NCBI GenBank assembly: GCA_018660835.1
Contig: JABJJN010000079.1
Coordinates: 38,453 to 102,452, forward strand
DNA: 64,000 nucleotides
Origin: Gemmatimonadota bacterium
GTDB lineage: Bacteria > Latescibacterota > UBA2968 > UBA8231
Direction of reading: 5' to 3'
Positions 8,310-16,798 of this stretch are shown here, piece by piece (position 1 is the first letter of the stretch; every line of letters starts with the position of its first letter). The notes under the pieces are model-generated. The model did no database searches. It had not been told where the DNA came from and saw nothing but the letters and a program-made list of their open reading frames with translations. Both the position numbers and the translations under genes were made by a program.

Positions 8310-9854
8310 ATGTCGACAATGATGATTCGTCTCCGAACCACGCACTGGGCGGCGCCTGTGGCCGCGGCGCTCCTGGCCCTGTCGCTCGGGGCGTGGACCT
8401 TCGACTTCAAGCTCAGCATCAGTGGCGACAACGCAGAGTTCATCACGCTGTCGCGTAGTCTCGCGAAGGGCGAGGGGATGTCCTACATCAACCTCCCCGA
8501 GCCAACGGTCTCCACCAAATATCCACCAGGATTTCCCCTCGCCCTTGCGCCCATCTCCGCCCTGTTCGGAGACTCGGTCTGGGGAGACCGTGCGATTCCT
8601 GACTACGTCATCATGAAGATGCTCGTGGTTCTCACATTCGCCGGAGCCGGAGCTTGTCTTTTCCTGCTGGCAAGAGACCTGGTCGGCGAAACAGGCGCGA
8701 TCGCCATCAGCCTTGTGGGGATCACGAATCCCCTGATGCTGTCGTTTGCCAGTCAGGTGATGTCCGAGATACCGTACACGATGTGGTCGCTGCTGGCGCT
8801 GTGGCTGCTACACCGTGGACTCGCACAACCAGGATGGCGAGACAATCGCTGGCTTTGGGCCGGTCTGGCAGCGGCCTTGATGGCGTACTATACGCGCAGC
8901 GTGGGTATCTGCCTCATCGCGGCGGTCATCGGCCTGATGATCATGCGCAGAGACTGGTCTCGCGCCTTGTTCGCAACCGTCGTCTGCGCGGCAACGATGG
9001 CGCCCTGGTCGATCCGCAACTACCTGGTGGGGGGGAGTCTCTACATGGATGTGCTGACTCTGGGAAACCCTTACCGCCCTGAGCTTGGTCGTCTTGATCT
9101 ACCCCGTCTCTTGCTGCGAATGAAGATTCACCTTGGAAATTATCTGGATGGGCACCTCGTCGAGGCGACTCTGCCGATGTTCCTCGATGTGCCCGCCATC
9201 ATCAGTGTCCTGGCGGTCGTGTTGGCGTCAGCGTCGATCGTGATCTCCGTCTACTGTCTCTGGCGGCGTCGCCATTTGCTGTTGTGGCTCTACTGCGCTC
9301 TTGTGACGATCACCCTCCTGTTATGGCCCTGGTCCGGGCCGCGCTTCCTTGTACCCATCATCCCGATCTGTTGTCTGCTCACGGTTGACGTCGCCACGGA
9401 GATTGCGTCTCGAATCAAGGCTCGCGGCTCCCATCTGTTCAGGTACCTTGGCGGCGCTGCCGTCGCTGTTGTCGTCCTCTTCAACGCCTACGCGATGATC
9501 GGTCTCTGGTCGCAGAGCTCCGCCGACTACGTGCCGCGATGGCGGACCTACTACGAGGCAGCGCTGTGGCTACGCGCGACGACACCGGAGGACAAGATTG
9601 TCAGCTGCCGCAAGCCGTTCTGGATGTACGTCGTGTCGGGTCGCCGATCCATGGCGTTTGCTTTCGACAAGCCCGAAGTGCTGCTGGCGCAGCTGGAACG
9701 AGATGGCATTGACTACGTGATCGTGGATCAACTGGGCGCGCCGCAAACCGACGAGTTTCTGGTGCCGGCGATTTATTCCGATGAGGGGCGGTTCAGGGAG
9801 GTATACATCGCTCCGAGACCGACGACGTGGGTCCTGAGCTTCGACGCAGACTGA
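8310..9854 (+). CDS. ArnT/PMT-like (GT39 type) membrane glycosyltransferase
   Basis: Polytopic membrane protein of ~514 residues with about ten hydrophobic helices. After the first TM comes the acidic external loop typical of polyprenol-phosphate-dependent sugar transferases (SISGDNAEFITLSRSLAKG, then STKYPPGFPL). This matches the D...Y/F and PPG pattern of the ArnT/GT39 group. It probably transfers a sugar from a lipid-linked donor on the periplasmic side; acceptor and sugar are unknown. The C-terminal ~100 residues form a soluble domain (VSGRRSMAFAFDKPEV). The start codon is uncertain: ATG 8310, 8319 or 8322 all precede the first TM, and no strong ribosome-binding site distinguishes them. 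Divergent from the efflux operon. Confidence 0.8.
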   Translation: MSTMMIRLRTTHWAAPVAAALLALSLGAWTFDFKLSISGDNAEFITLSRSLAKGEGMSYINLPEPTVSTKYPPGFPLALAPISALFGDSVWGDRAIPDYVIMKMLVVLTFAGAGACLFLLARDLVGETGAIAISLVGITNPLMLSFASQVMSEIPYTMWSLLALWLLHRGLAQPGWRDNRWLWAGLAAALMAYYTRSVGICLIAAVIGLMIMRRDWSRALFATVVCAATMAPWSIRNYLVGGSLYMDVLTLGNPYRPELGRLDLPRLLLRMKIHLGNYLDGHLVEATLPMFLDVPAIISVLAVVLASASIVISVYCLWRRRHLLLWLYCALVTITLLLWPWSGPRFLVPIIPICCLLTVDVATEIASRIKARGSHLFRYLGGAAVAVVVLFNAYAMIGLWSQSSADYVPRWRTYYEAALWLRATTPEDKIVSCRKPFWMYVVSGRRSMAFAFDKPEVLLAQLERDGIDYVIVDQLGAPQTDEFLVPAIYSDEGRFREVYIAPRPTTWVLSFDAD

Positions 9855-9941
9855 AACGGCATTACATCGGATCCTATCAGGCCAAAGCAGGCAACAGCAA
9901 GGTCGTTCGGGATGAAAGCGTGCGGGCAACTACAACGCCTC

Positions 9942-10925
9942 CTACCGTTCCCAATACAACGGGATTCCCACGGCGCGACCGAACTCGGTGAGCTTGTCGA
10001 TGTGGCGGGGATCCAGGGCGATGCCGTTCTGTCGGAAGTCTACCTCTCGCTCTGCCTCGAGTTGGCCCGGCAGCACGACGCGATCCAGGCCCGGCATGGG
10101 GTGCATCTGACCCATGCCGTCGGCAATCCGTTGTCCTTCGGTGTGATAGTCATCGACACTCCCGAGGAAGGATGGATCGATGACGACGGCTATCAGACTG
10201 CACGTGGCGCCCGAAAAGGGCCCGGGATCGGCGGGTTGCATGGCGGCGATGGGCAAGGTCACCATGTGGCTGATGGTCTGCAGCGCGAGCCCCTTGATGA
10301 GGGGCAGCGTACTGACGAGGGCAAGCTGCTCCTGCACTGCCGGTGGCGCCAGCAGCGTGCCCATGTCGATTACCACGGTTGGTTGGCCGGGTGCTGCGGG
10401 AAATCCCATGCTGAAAGGGTGATCCATCAACGCGCTGGTCACCGTCTGTGGCGTAACGAGGTCCGATGGGCTGACGGCTGTGCTGGTAAACAGGCAGATC
10501 ATGCCCGCCGATGTGGCGATGCGTGTCCAGTTGCCGATCGATCCCGTGTGACCGCAGTTCCTTCCGAAGGCGAGGCCCACACCGAACTGCCGAGCCTTGT
10601 CTACCGCCGCTTCCACCGACCGTGCCGAGCAGAAGTAGCCGATGCCGCCATCGCCATCGTACTGGATGGTTGCGCCGGCTTCGTGCACGACGCGGATCTG
10701 GGGTTTGGGATTGTACCTGTGTGATTGAAAATAGTCGACGTAGTCCGGCACGTTGTACGTGCCGTGGCTGAGCACGCCGCGCAGGTCCGTCGCCACCAGG
10801 TAGCCGGCCAGCTCCGCTGCAGCCTCTGCCGGCAGGCCGGCCTGCTCGAAGGATTCGGTTGCAAACCGGCGCAATGGCTCCGGCATGTAGCGCTTGTTCT
10901 CGTAGTTGACAGAGACGTAGGCCAT
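9942..10925 (-). CDS. Ldh_2 family malate/L-lactate-type dehydrogenase
   Basis: NAD(P)-dependent 2-hydroxyacid oxidoreductase of the Ldh_2 (YlbC/ComC) superfamily, 327 residues, slightly short for the family (~340-360). Family features include the N-terminal helical region with LRGVLSHGTYNVPDY (the conserved SHG), the glycine-rich segment DGDGGIGYF, and the RNCGHTGSIGNW block with its conserved His. The real substrate varies in this family (malate, ureidoglycolate, sulfolactate, delta-piperideine-carboxylate) and cannot be assigned here. No partner gene is adjacent: a 14-bp palindrome lies 45 bp upstream and the glycosyltransferase gene ends convergently 87 bp away. Confidence 0.87.
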   Translation of the reverse strand: MAYVSVNYENKRYMPEPLRRFATESFEQAGLPAEAAAELAGYLVATDLRGVLSHGTYNVPDYVDYFQSHRYNPKPQIRVVHEAGATIQYDGDGGIGYFCSARSVEAAVDKARQFGVGLAFGRNCGHTGSIGNWTRIATSAGMICLFTSTAVSPSDLVTPQTVTSALMDHPFSMGFPAAPGQPTVVIDMGTLLAPPAVQEQLALVSTLPLIKGLALQTISHMVTLPIAAMQPADPGPFSGATCSLIAVVIDPSFLGSVDDYHTEGQRIADGMGQMHPMPGLDRVVLPGQLEAEREVDFRQNGIALDPRHIDKLTEFGRAVGIPLYWER

Positions 10926-10969
10926 GGTCTATTCCGTCGGATTGGGTGGAGCGAGTCGCGTGGAGCCGT

Positions 10970-10983
10970 TTGAGGGCCCTCAA
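10970..10983. promoter_or_regulatory. Perfect 14-bp palindrome upstream of the Ldh_2 gene
   Basis: TTGAGGGCCCTCAA is a perfect palindrome 45 bp upstream of the dehydrogenase start. Its position fits an operator; no regulator gene is adjacent to support this. Confidence 0.35.
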
Positions 10984-11046
10984 CAACATCGGTTGAGTGA
11001 ACATCTGCAAGTGTCGGCGCAAGATGAACGGTCAAACTCGGACCAC

Positions 11047-11295
11047 CTATTCGCTCACGACAAAGGGACGCAGGGCCCTAGGGAAGTACCAGAAGGCGAT
11101 CGGTGAAGTCTTGAGGATACTGCCGGACTGATTGCGTCGGCACACATCTGACAAGCGCACTGCTGGCGACAAAGTTTCCTTGAGCAGAGTTCCCGCCAGG
11201 CCGACGGCGAGACCGACGAGATTGATGAGGGAATAGAGCTTGTGGCGCAGCAGATTGCGGACAGCGACGGCGAGATAGTTTCTCAGCATGGACAA
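11047..11295 (-). pseudogene. Remnant of a MacB/FtsX-type ABC permease N-terminus
   Basis: The first ~36 codons (MSMLRNYLAVAVRNLLRHKL, then SLINLVGLAVGLAG) are the typical start of MacB/FtsX-type permeases, which normally run ~780-850 residues. Similarity stops at about residue 36, before the first TM helix is complete. The rest (AVRLSDVCRRNQSGS onward) looks like unrelated translated sequence up to a chance stop. No ATPase partner or remaining permease sequence is seen nearby. I read it as a decayed 5' fragment of a deleted gene; it is probably not functional. Confidence 0.7.
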
Positions 11296-11341
11296 ACGGC
11301 CATGCTGATTGAGCTCCGGTCTTGCGGCCCATGGACGCGTG

Positions 11342-12526
11342 TCATTCGGGCGCGCCTAACTCTCGCAACCTCTCAATCTGATAGGTGCCATCGGCGTAAC
11401 AGGTGGATCCCAACACCTTGCCCCTCTGCACCGCCTCCTGGCAGGTCAGGGCGTAGGCCAGTGGTGTGCACCACACTTCGAAGTGGGCGATGCGGCACTT
11501 GGCAGACAGGGACAAGTCGGCACCCGCAGCAATCAGGGCCTCGAAGGCGTCGCGGCAGGCATCGGCGCAGACCTCTTGCGTGGGGGTCGGCGTGATGCCG
11601 CGTACCAGGGTCAGGAAGATCGGTGTGAGCCCTTTCCAGTCCTCCGGTGCGTGGGCGTTGACGTCGGCACCGTGACGCAGCAGCAGCTCGATGGCGGCGA
11701 CGTCGTTGCGGGAGGCGGCGATGTGCAGGAGTGTGCACGCGAGGCGCATGCCGCCGGTGGTGTCCTCGAAGGTTTCCCGCACCAGTGTCGAGTCTTTGTC
11801 CAGACGTCGCTCGAGGGCTGCCAGGTCGCCGCGGTGCATGTCCATGACGGGACCGTCCTCCCACTCTACACCGGCCTCAATGAGCGTGTTCACCAGGTCG
11901 TGACGCACGGGGCCGATGTGGCCGCAGGCCGTGCGAAGACCTCCCGGGGAGACACCGACAGCGAGGAGGCGCTTCACCTGCGGCAGGTTGGCGTTATGGA
12001 TGTTGTTCCACAGTTCGGTGCCGAGGAAGTCGAGGCTGGCGCCAGCAGCGAGAAGGGCGTCGATACAAGTCTGCGCCCCCTGGCCGTGGGCGTAACGGAT
12101 GGGCGTGATCGAGCGAACACGCTTCTTGCGATCGATCCACTCGAAGGATGCGTCGAGCAAGTCGGGTTGTTGTTCAAGTAGCTGGCCGAGGGCGGTAGCG
12201 TCGCCTGAGTCGATGGCGGCCTTCACGGGACTGTCTTGTGAGGCGCTGGCGACGGCTTTGTCGGTCACGGCTTCGACAGCGGCAACCAGGTCTGGCCAGT
12301 TGGCGAAGCCGTATTCGCGGGCAATGACAAGCTGAGCGGCGGTGCGTGGAATGGGGGCGGCAGCGACTTCGGCGTCGGATGCACTGCCGAGCCCGGACAT
12401 CTGGGCGCGGATGCGTTCGAGGGCCTGCGGGACGGCATCACGGTGATCGCGCTGCAGGTCACGGGCCTGACGACGAAGGTGCTCGAGGTTGGGATCTGTA
12501 GGAAGGGTACGGGTGGGCGCCGACAT
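11342..12526 (-). CDS. Ankyrin-repeat protein
   Basis: Cytoplasmic protein of 394 residues. The start at ATG 12526 is set by an excellent AAAGGAGG site at 12533-12540. The N-terminal ~90 residues (LEHLRRQARDLQRDHRD, then AAQLVIAREYGFANW) form a helical module often found ahead of ankyrin repeats in environmental bacteria. Repeats follow from ~110, the clearest being TLLHIAASRNDVAAIELLL with RHGADVNA. Several cysteines (CADACRDAF, TACGHIG) lie between repeats. Function unknown; ankyrin repeats generally bind protein partners. Between its upstream side and the cassette block lies ~550 bp without a clear gene. Confidence 0.85.
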   Translation of the reverse strand: MSAPTRTLPTDPNLEHLRRQARDLQRDHRDAVPQALERIRAQMSGLGSASDAEVAAAPIPRTAAQLVIAREYGFANWPDLVAAVEAVTDKAVASASQDSPVKAAIDSGDATALGQLLEQQPDLLDASFEWIDRKKRVRSITPIRYAHGQGAQTCIDALLAAGASLDFLGTELWNNIHNANLPQVKRLLAVGVSPGGLRTACGHIGPVRHDLVNTLIEAGVEWEDGPVMDMHRGDLAALERRLDKDSTLVRETFEDTTGGMRLACTLLHIAASRNDVAAIELLLRHGADVNAHAPEDWKGLTPIFLTLVRGITPTPTQEVCADACRDAFEALIAAGADLSLSAKCRIAHFEVWCTPLAYALTCQEAVQRGKVLGSTCYADGTYQIERLRELGAPE

Positions 12527-13079
12527 GGACGTCCTCCTTTCAAAGAGAGCTTGCCCGGGTCCGCACGCGCGGGCTGAAAGAAGGGCGCTTGTATACTCCG
12601 AAACATCAGGCTGGGTGGGTTCGACCCTTTCCGCGGACAGGACGCGCCCCATAGGCACGTTGTCTGGAGGTTAGGGGCGGGGTGGCTATCATGTCAACAG
12701 GTAAGCGAGTGGTAGCCGCTGATTGGGGCGAGGAATATGTGCGCTGCGCATACTCTCGTTTGACGAGGATCACCCAATCAGTGTGCGTAACTGGGATGTT
12801 TGAGACTTTGGCTGCTGCTTGGTCGAAAAACTGGATACGAGGAACGTGTGATATCCTAGCAATGCCGGGCTTTTCGAGACACGAATATCACGGGCTTCGC
12901 AGAATGAGGAATTTCGCATATCCAAGTATTCGCCGTGTTATGCGGAAAACACGTGGCCCCTATTTGTCTGTTAGGACGGCTCTCGCCGGTTTTTCGGTGA
13001 GTGTGGAGTGCTTGGCGCCTTAGTAGGCCGGGAACGTGACTTCCACATACTGTATTGTTATACGACTCGGAGAAGACGT
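12527..13079. other. Gene-poor junction before the cassette block
   Basis: I see no convincing gene here. A 113-codon plus-strand frame (12682-13023) has no ribosome-binding site and unremarkable composition, and is probably chance. GC content is lower than to the left. The sequence GTTATAC near 13058-13064 resembles the right core (R') of an attC or attI site and is followed 16 bp later by a cassette gene, but no matching left arm could be found. Confidence 0.4.
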
Positions 13080-13700
13080 GTGAAGGCAAGTGAACCAGGA
13101 CGGCTATTCTCGCCGGCGCCGGCCCCGAAAGTCAACGCCTACATCGGTGGTCTCTGGGCAGATCGTTACGCCTACGTCAACGGCTACTACCATGCCGCAG
13201 TCGTCTTGGGCAAATGTGTCATCGACGGCGAGCCGCCAGACCTTTTGTTTTATCCGATATGCTTCAACTTCCGACACTGCATTGAGCTACACCTGAAGGC
13301 TCTGGTCTACGAGATCGACAGTCTCCACAGAGTGCTTGTGAGCCTAGAGGAAGCGAGCGATCTCCCGAGTAAGCCTCGTAGGATGATGAAGAGGCACAGC
13401 CTCATCTGCCTCCTTCAGTGGACCGAGAAGGCACTCGAGGTCTTCTCCGACGAACGAATGGACAAAGATGTGAGACGTGCCATCCTCGAATTCGACCGGT
13501 ACGATGCTGACGGTCAGGCATTTCGCTATCACATCAAGAATGATGGCTCGCAATCTCTCCCAGATGAGTCACGCGTAGGAATCGAAGCTCTCCTCAACAG
13601 AATGGAGACTGTTCACTTCCATCTTTGCGGAATTGACATGTGGCTGGCCGATCAGAAGGAGACAGCACAGGGTGTTCTCGATGACCTGAGCGAATCATAG
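13080..13700 (+). CDS. HEPN-like hypothetical protein (cassette gene)
   Basis: 206-residue soluble, helix-rich protein. The GTG start at 13080 is chosen because GGAGA lies 6-7 nt upstream and the gene then begins just after a possible attC core. The segment around residues 58-75 (PICFNFRHCIELHLKAL) resembles the first helices of HEPN-fold proteins, and a second conserved-looking helix runs from LLQWTEKALEVF. The HEPN RNase motif (R-x4-H) is not clearly present. It is followed 14 bp later by a second gene with a clear R-x4-H motif, and the pair shares one cassette. A role in RNA-targeting defence or as a toxin/antidote pair is an inference only. Confidence 0.65.
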   Translation: MKASEPGRLFSPAPAPKVNAYIGGLWADRYAYVNGYYHAAVVLGKCVIDGEPPDLLFYPICFNFRHCIELHLKALVYEIDSLHRVLVSLEEASDLPSKPRRMMKRHSLICLLQWTEKALEVFSDERMDKDVRRAILEFDRYDADGQAFRYHIKNDGSQSLPDESRVGIEALLNRMETVHFHLCGIDMWLADQKETAQGVLDDLSES

Positions 13701-13714
13701 GCGAGCGAAAGAAG

Positions 13715-14248
13715 ATGTGGAGCCAATTGGATATTCTCCTAGATCGGGAAGCTCAAGAATCCGAAAGGGAGTTCTATGGGTTACTGGGGATTGTCGCGGT
13801 CAAATTCGCACATCTCGAGGCACGCCTGAGAGACCTCCTGTCCACTCTGATACATTCGGAGGATGAGTTGATGACAGCAACTCTCACGCAGGGCCTCGAT
13901 CTCTCTAGGACGGTTGAACTAATCAAGAAAGTCGGTCGTATACGGTTGCACGACACCGCTCGCCTGTATGAATTGACATCTGCTGTGAATTCGCTGCGTC
14001 AGGAGCGCAACGCCTTCGTGCATGGGATATGGCAGATCAGCGCCAGCGCCACAGGCTCTATTGAAGCCACTTGCTCTATACCTAAGATTGACTACGAGGA
14101 AAATGCTCACAGCAAACAGTGGACTCAGAGGCTGGCGAGACAGCCGGTTAGCCTCGAGATGCTTGTTCAGATGGCAATCAGGGCAACGGAACTGTCCCGG
14201 ATAACTGACGAGCTTACCGAGCAAGCAGCAGAAGAGTCCTCACCCTGA
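13715..14248 (+). CDS. HEPN-domain protein with R-x4-H motif (cassette gene)
   Basis: 177-residue all-helical soluble protein. Residues 94-106 (LRQERNAFVHGIW) carry the HEPN signature R98-N99-x3-H103, in the place expected for the metal-independent RNase site of HEPN toxins. Preceding helices (FAHLEARLRDLLSTLIHS) fit the fold. HEPN proteins act as ribonucleases in toxin-antitoxin, Abi and CRISPR systems, but some have lost activity and only dimerise. It forms a two-gene unit with the upstream gene and is followed 50 bp later by a well-formed attC site, so both probably travel as one cassette. Confidence 0.7.
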   Translation: MWSQLDILLDREAQESEREFYGLLGIVAVKFAHLEARLRDLLSTLIHSEDELMTATLTQGLDLSRTVELIKKVGRIRLHDTARLYELTSAVNSLRQERNAFVHGIWQISASATGSIEATCSIPKIDYEENAHSKQWTQRLARQPVSLEMLVQMAIRATELSRITDELTEQAAEESSP

Positions 14249-14298
14249 TTCGTCCACCTTCGAGAGTTATCTCGGGGAGTGCAGAAGGCATTGCGCGT

Positions 14299-14425
14299 GC
14301 ATAACATCCGTTGCAGCAGATGGCCCCTATTGGCAGTTCTGCTATATGAACTGGTGACTCGCTGGGTCGGATCGGTTCGACCTATCGATTGCTGTCGCTG
14401 CCTACTGCTGAACGGTGCGTTATGG
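14299..14425 (+). repeat. attC-like integron recombination site 1
   Basis: The left arm GCATAACATCCGTTGCAGCA (14299-14318) pairs with the right arm, whose complement reads CCATAACGCACCGTTCAGCA (right end 14425). Both have a TAAC core (R''), a short spacer, and an L-box that pairs except for one extra G in the left arm, the extrahelical base typical of attC. The right core is GTTATGG (14419-14425). The site lies between a gene stop and the next gene start, as cassettes require. Confidence 0.8.
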
Positions 14426-14453
14426 CCAGCGAGCGAAAAGACGGGAATTTGGC

Positions 14454-15356
14454 ATGATTGAGAGGTCGACCGCACTCGTCGTAGGTGCAGGAGCAGGAGT
14501 TGCCTACGGATTCCCAACGGGCAGACGGCTACGGAGAGACATTCTTGACCGAATCGAGAGTCTCAGTTCGGCAGGGATTGTTAGCCTGGAGGAAGCGCGC
14601 GCGTTCGGTGCGGCCTTTCGCCAATCAGGCTGCATCTCTATAGACGAGTTTCTTCAGAGTCGAACCGACCTCAATGAACTTGGCAAGTTCGCGATTGCAA
14701 CTGCACTCATGCCAAAGGAGGTGCACGGCAATCTGTTCAACGTCGATCTCGACGCAGAAGAGCACTGGTATGAGTACCTATTCCAGAAAATGAGTTCAGA
14801 CTTCGAAGACTTTGGTTTGAACCAACTTGGGATCGTGACCTTCAACTATGATCGATCTCTCGAACAGTACTTGCACACCGCATTGTGCAACAAATTCGAT
14901 CGCTCGCCCGTGGAGGCTGCGAAGCAACTCGAGAAGTTGAACATCGTCCATATGCACGGCCAACTCGGGTACCTCGACTGGCAGCGCGAAGCTGATGTGG
15001 CAAGCACGCGAGACTACAAGGCTGATGCAGCGAAGCAAGCAGCGCTAGTCAGGGCCTCGAAGGACATTGCCGTGATTCACGAGGAGATTCCAGAAGCACG
15101 ATTGAAGGCAGCGCTTAGCGTCGTTCACTCGGCTGAGACTGTGTTCTTTCTTGGGTTTGGCTACGGTCAAACCAACATGGAAAGACTGCGTGTTCGGGAA
15201 TTTCGCTCGCCTGAGCAACTTATCGGGACGGCCTACGGATTGACTCTGCGAGAGCGTGGAGCGATCAGCCGGTCGGTCGATGAGAAAATTAGGACAGATA
15301 TGATGTACGACTGCGGGATTGTCTCTCTGTTCCGGAATCACCGCGGGTTGGACTAG
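14454..15356 (+). CDS. SIR2-like NAD+ hydrolase domain protein (cassette gene, defence)
   Basis: 300-residue single-domain SIR2-like protein. The Rossmann nucleotide-binding loop is at 8-23 (VVGAGAGVAYGFPTG), the conserved Asn is in TFNYDRSLEQYL (Asn131), the catalytic His lies in HMHGQ (166-170), and the C-terminal FLGFGYGQTNMERL segment completes the fold. Bacterial proteins of this type (ThsA, DSR, SIR2-HerA, SIR2-pAgo families) are NADases that deplete NAD+ on phage infection. No second sensor domain is fused, so a partner is expected. The start at ATG 14454 lies 28 bp after attC site 1. The next cassette encodes a TIR protein, another NADase type. Confidence 0.85.
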   Translation: MIERSTALVVGAGAGVAYGFPTGRRLRRDILDRIESLSSAGIVSLEEARAFGAAFRQSGCISIDEFLQSRTDLNELGKFAIATALMPKEVHGNLFNVDLDAEEHWYEYLFQKMSSDFEDFGLNQLGIVTFNYDRSLEQYLHTALCNKFDRSPVEAAKQLEKLNIVHMHGQLGYLDWQREADVASTRDYKADAAKQAALVRASKDIAVIHEEIPEARLKAALSVVHSAETVFFLGFGYGQTNMERLRVREFRSPEQLIGTAYGLTLRERGAISRSVDEKIRTDMMYDCGIVSLFRNHRGLD

Positions 15357-15467
15357 GCTTCTGGGCAGAGCGCCGACATGGCTGACATAGACTGTTCAGA
15401 GTACGCGAAGTGCAGCGATGACTTGATCGTGCCGGAAGGAGAGGCCAGTGGGAGCGAGCCCGTGCCG

Positions 15468-15588
15468 GCCATAACGTGTGTGCAGCCGATGGACTGTCGG
15501 TGTTGCTGAGTTGAAGGTGTTTCGCCCTCCTCCGCCGCTTGTTCAAGGCAATCGGTGAATCTGTGCACGGCTGAACATTGCGTTATGC
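15468..15588 (+). repeat. attC-like integron recombination site 2
   Basis: The left arm is GCCATAACGTGTGTGCAGCC; the complement of the right arm is GGCATAACGCAATGTTCAGCC. TAAC cores and L-boxes pair over ~20 bp. The right core is GTTATGC (15582-15588), and the next gene starts 2 bp later. The interior contains CAATCGGTGAATCTGT, shared exactly with attC site 4. Confidence 0.85.
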
Positions 15589-15589
15589 C

Positions 15590-16078
15590 ATGGAAACTGA
15601 AGATCCTCTCCAAGCCCCGAAGCGAAATAGGGGGAAGAGGAATGAGAGAAGAGATGCTCAGGTGACCATCATAGGAAGTCCACTCTTCATCGACTTCGGC
15701 GTTCCCCTGCTCGCCGTCGCACTCTCGATCTTTCTCAAGGTCGTCACGCGAAACGATCACTTGGCCACATTTGAGCGAGAAGATTTGGCGTTCGGGCTCG
15801 ATCTGTCGATTACAGCTCTCCTGCTCTTCATTGTCAGTAGCTCTGGGTTAGTGAGTAGGTCAATTATCCCGGGTGCCCCTCAAGCCGTGGTAGAGAAGGC
15901 CGCTGCAATACCTTGGATTCTCCTGTCCGTCTTCATTGGGCTTTGGGCTACTTCAACCGTCGTTCGAAAACTTGGTTGGGATACGAACGGTCGACTTCAT
16001 GTTGGGTGGGGCATCGTGGTTCCAGATCTGTTCGGGGTTGCCGTCCTCCTCTTTGTCGTGAGATGGATCAAGCCATGA
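15590..16078 (+). CDS. Four-helix membrane protein coupled to a TIR protein
   Basis: 162-residue integral membrane protein. A basic N-terminus (APKRNRGKRNERRD) precedes about four hydrophobic helices (PLFIDFGVPLLAVALSIFL; LDLSITALLLFIVSSSGLV; IPWILLSVFIGLWATSTVV; DLFGVAVLLFVVRWI). I recognise no family. The ATG at 15590 follows attC site 2 immediately. Its stop overlaps the start of the TM-TIR gene as ATGA (16075-16078), so the two are translationally coupled and share one cassette. The arrangement suggests a membrane partner, sensor or channel for the TIR effector; that is an inference. Confidence 0.75.
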   Translation: METEDPLQAPKRNRGKRNERRDAQVTIIGSPLFIDFGVPLLAVALSIFLKVVTRNDHLATFEREDLAFGLDLSITALLLFIVSSSGLVSRSIIPGAPQAVVEKAAAIPWILLSVFIGLWATSTVVRKLGWDTNGRLHVGWGIVVPDLFGVAVLLFVVRWIKP

Positions 16079-16722
16079 GTCCACTCAAAGTCAGTCACAC
16101 AAAGAGCCAGGTGCTAGGCCTCGTGGCCAGTGTTGTCGGCGTTGTGGCTTCGATCCTTTCACTCGGCTACTATCAATTCAGCCTCCTTGAGATAGAGAGC
16201 ATCTTCGCTTGGCTCCAAGAAACGAGCATCGGTTTTATTGGGGCCATTGTAGGCGCGGTAATCTCCCTCTTTGTCGTTCGCAGGCTTGAGCGGCGAAGGG
16301 GCCCAGCGCTGTTCATCGCTTACCATCAAGCAGATAGGGAGATCGCCCGTCAGATTGCCGGCGACCTCAGGAAGGTGTCCAAACACGTTTGGTTTGATGA
16401 GAATGACATAAAGGTTGGCGACAGCATCTCAGATGGGATTGATGCAGGACTGCGGGCGTCGTCGGTCTTCCTCCTCATCTTACCCTCAGATCCCAACCTA
16501 TCGTCAGGCTGGGCCGAGGAGGAAATCCATAGGGCGAGGGAGGCAGGGCTCCCGATCTTGCCTGTCAAGACGAAGGAAGCCGCGGTTCCCGATTCAATGA
16601 GGTCGATTTCGTATGCTGACCTAGAGCAACCATACGCAGATGCTATCCGAAGGTTGCGCAACGCTGTCATTCACGCTGCCAAGACGACCGAAGGGTCGGA
16701 GTCGATGCCGCCCGGGGCGTGA
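16075..16722 (+). CDS. Membrane-anchored TIR-domain protein (defence effector candidate)
   Basis: 215 residues. Two N-terminal TM helices (~12-34 and ~52-69) are followed by a cytoplasmic TIR domain (77-~185). The TIR features are the first strand and loop ALFIAYHQADREIARQI, the box-2-like WFDENDIKVGDSISDGI, strand SSVFLLILPSDP, and the helix SSGWAEEEIHRA carrying the Glu (148-150) in the place of the catalytic Glu of TIR NADases. Prokaryotic TIR proteins act as NAD+-cleaving effectors or make cyclic ADP-ribose signals. Here the domain is tethered to the membrane and coupled to a 4TM protein. The SIR2 gene is one cassette upstream. Confidence 0.85.
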   Translation: MSPLKVSHTKSQVLGLVASVVGVVASILSLGYYQFSLLEIESIFAWLQETSIGFIGAIVGAVISLFVVRRLERRRGPALFIAYHQADREIARQIAGDLRKVSKHVWFDENDIKVGDSISDGIDAGLRASSVFLLILPSDPNLSSGWAEEEIHRAREAGLPILPVKTKEAAVPDSMRSISYADLEQPYADAIRRLRNAVIHAAKTTEGSESMPPGA

Positions 16723-16798
16723 AGTAACCGGGCTGATGGTATGCAGACTATATCGGGTTGATGGGTTGCACAGTTCCACGCAAGTCGATTTGAGGAAA

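Noticed and set aside
12682..13023. 113-codon plus-strand reading frame before the cassette block
   Set aside because: No ribosome-binding site, no recognisable motif, composition like non-coding sequence; left unannotated.
13058..13064. GTTATAC as attI or first attC core
   Set aside because: No pairing left arm, and no integrase gene nearby to support attI.
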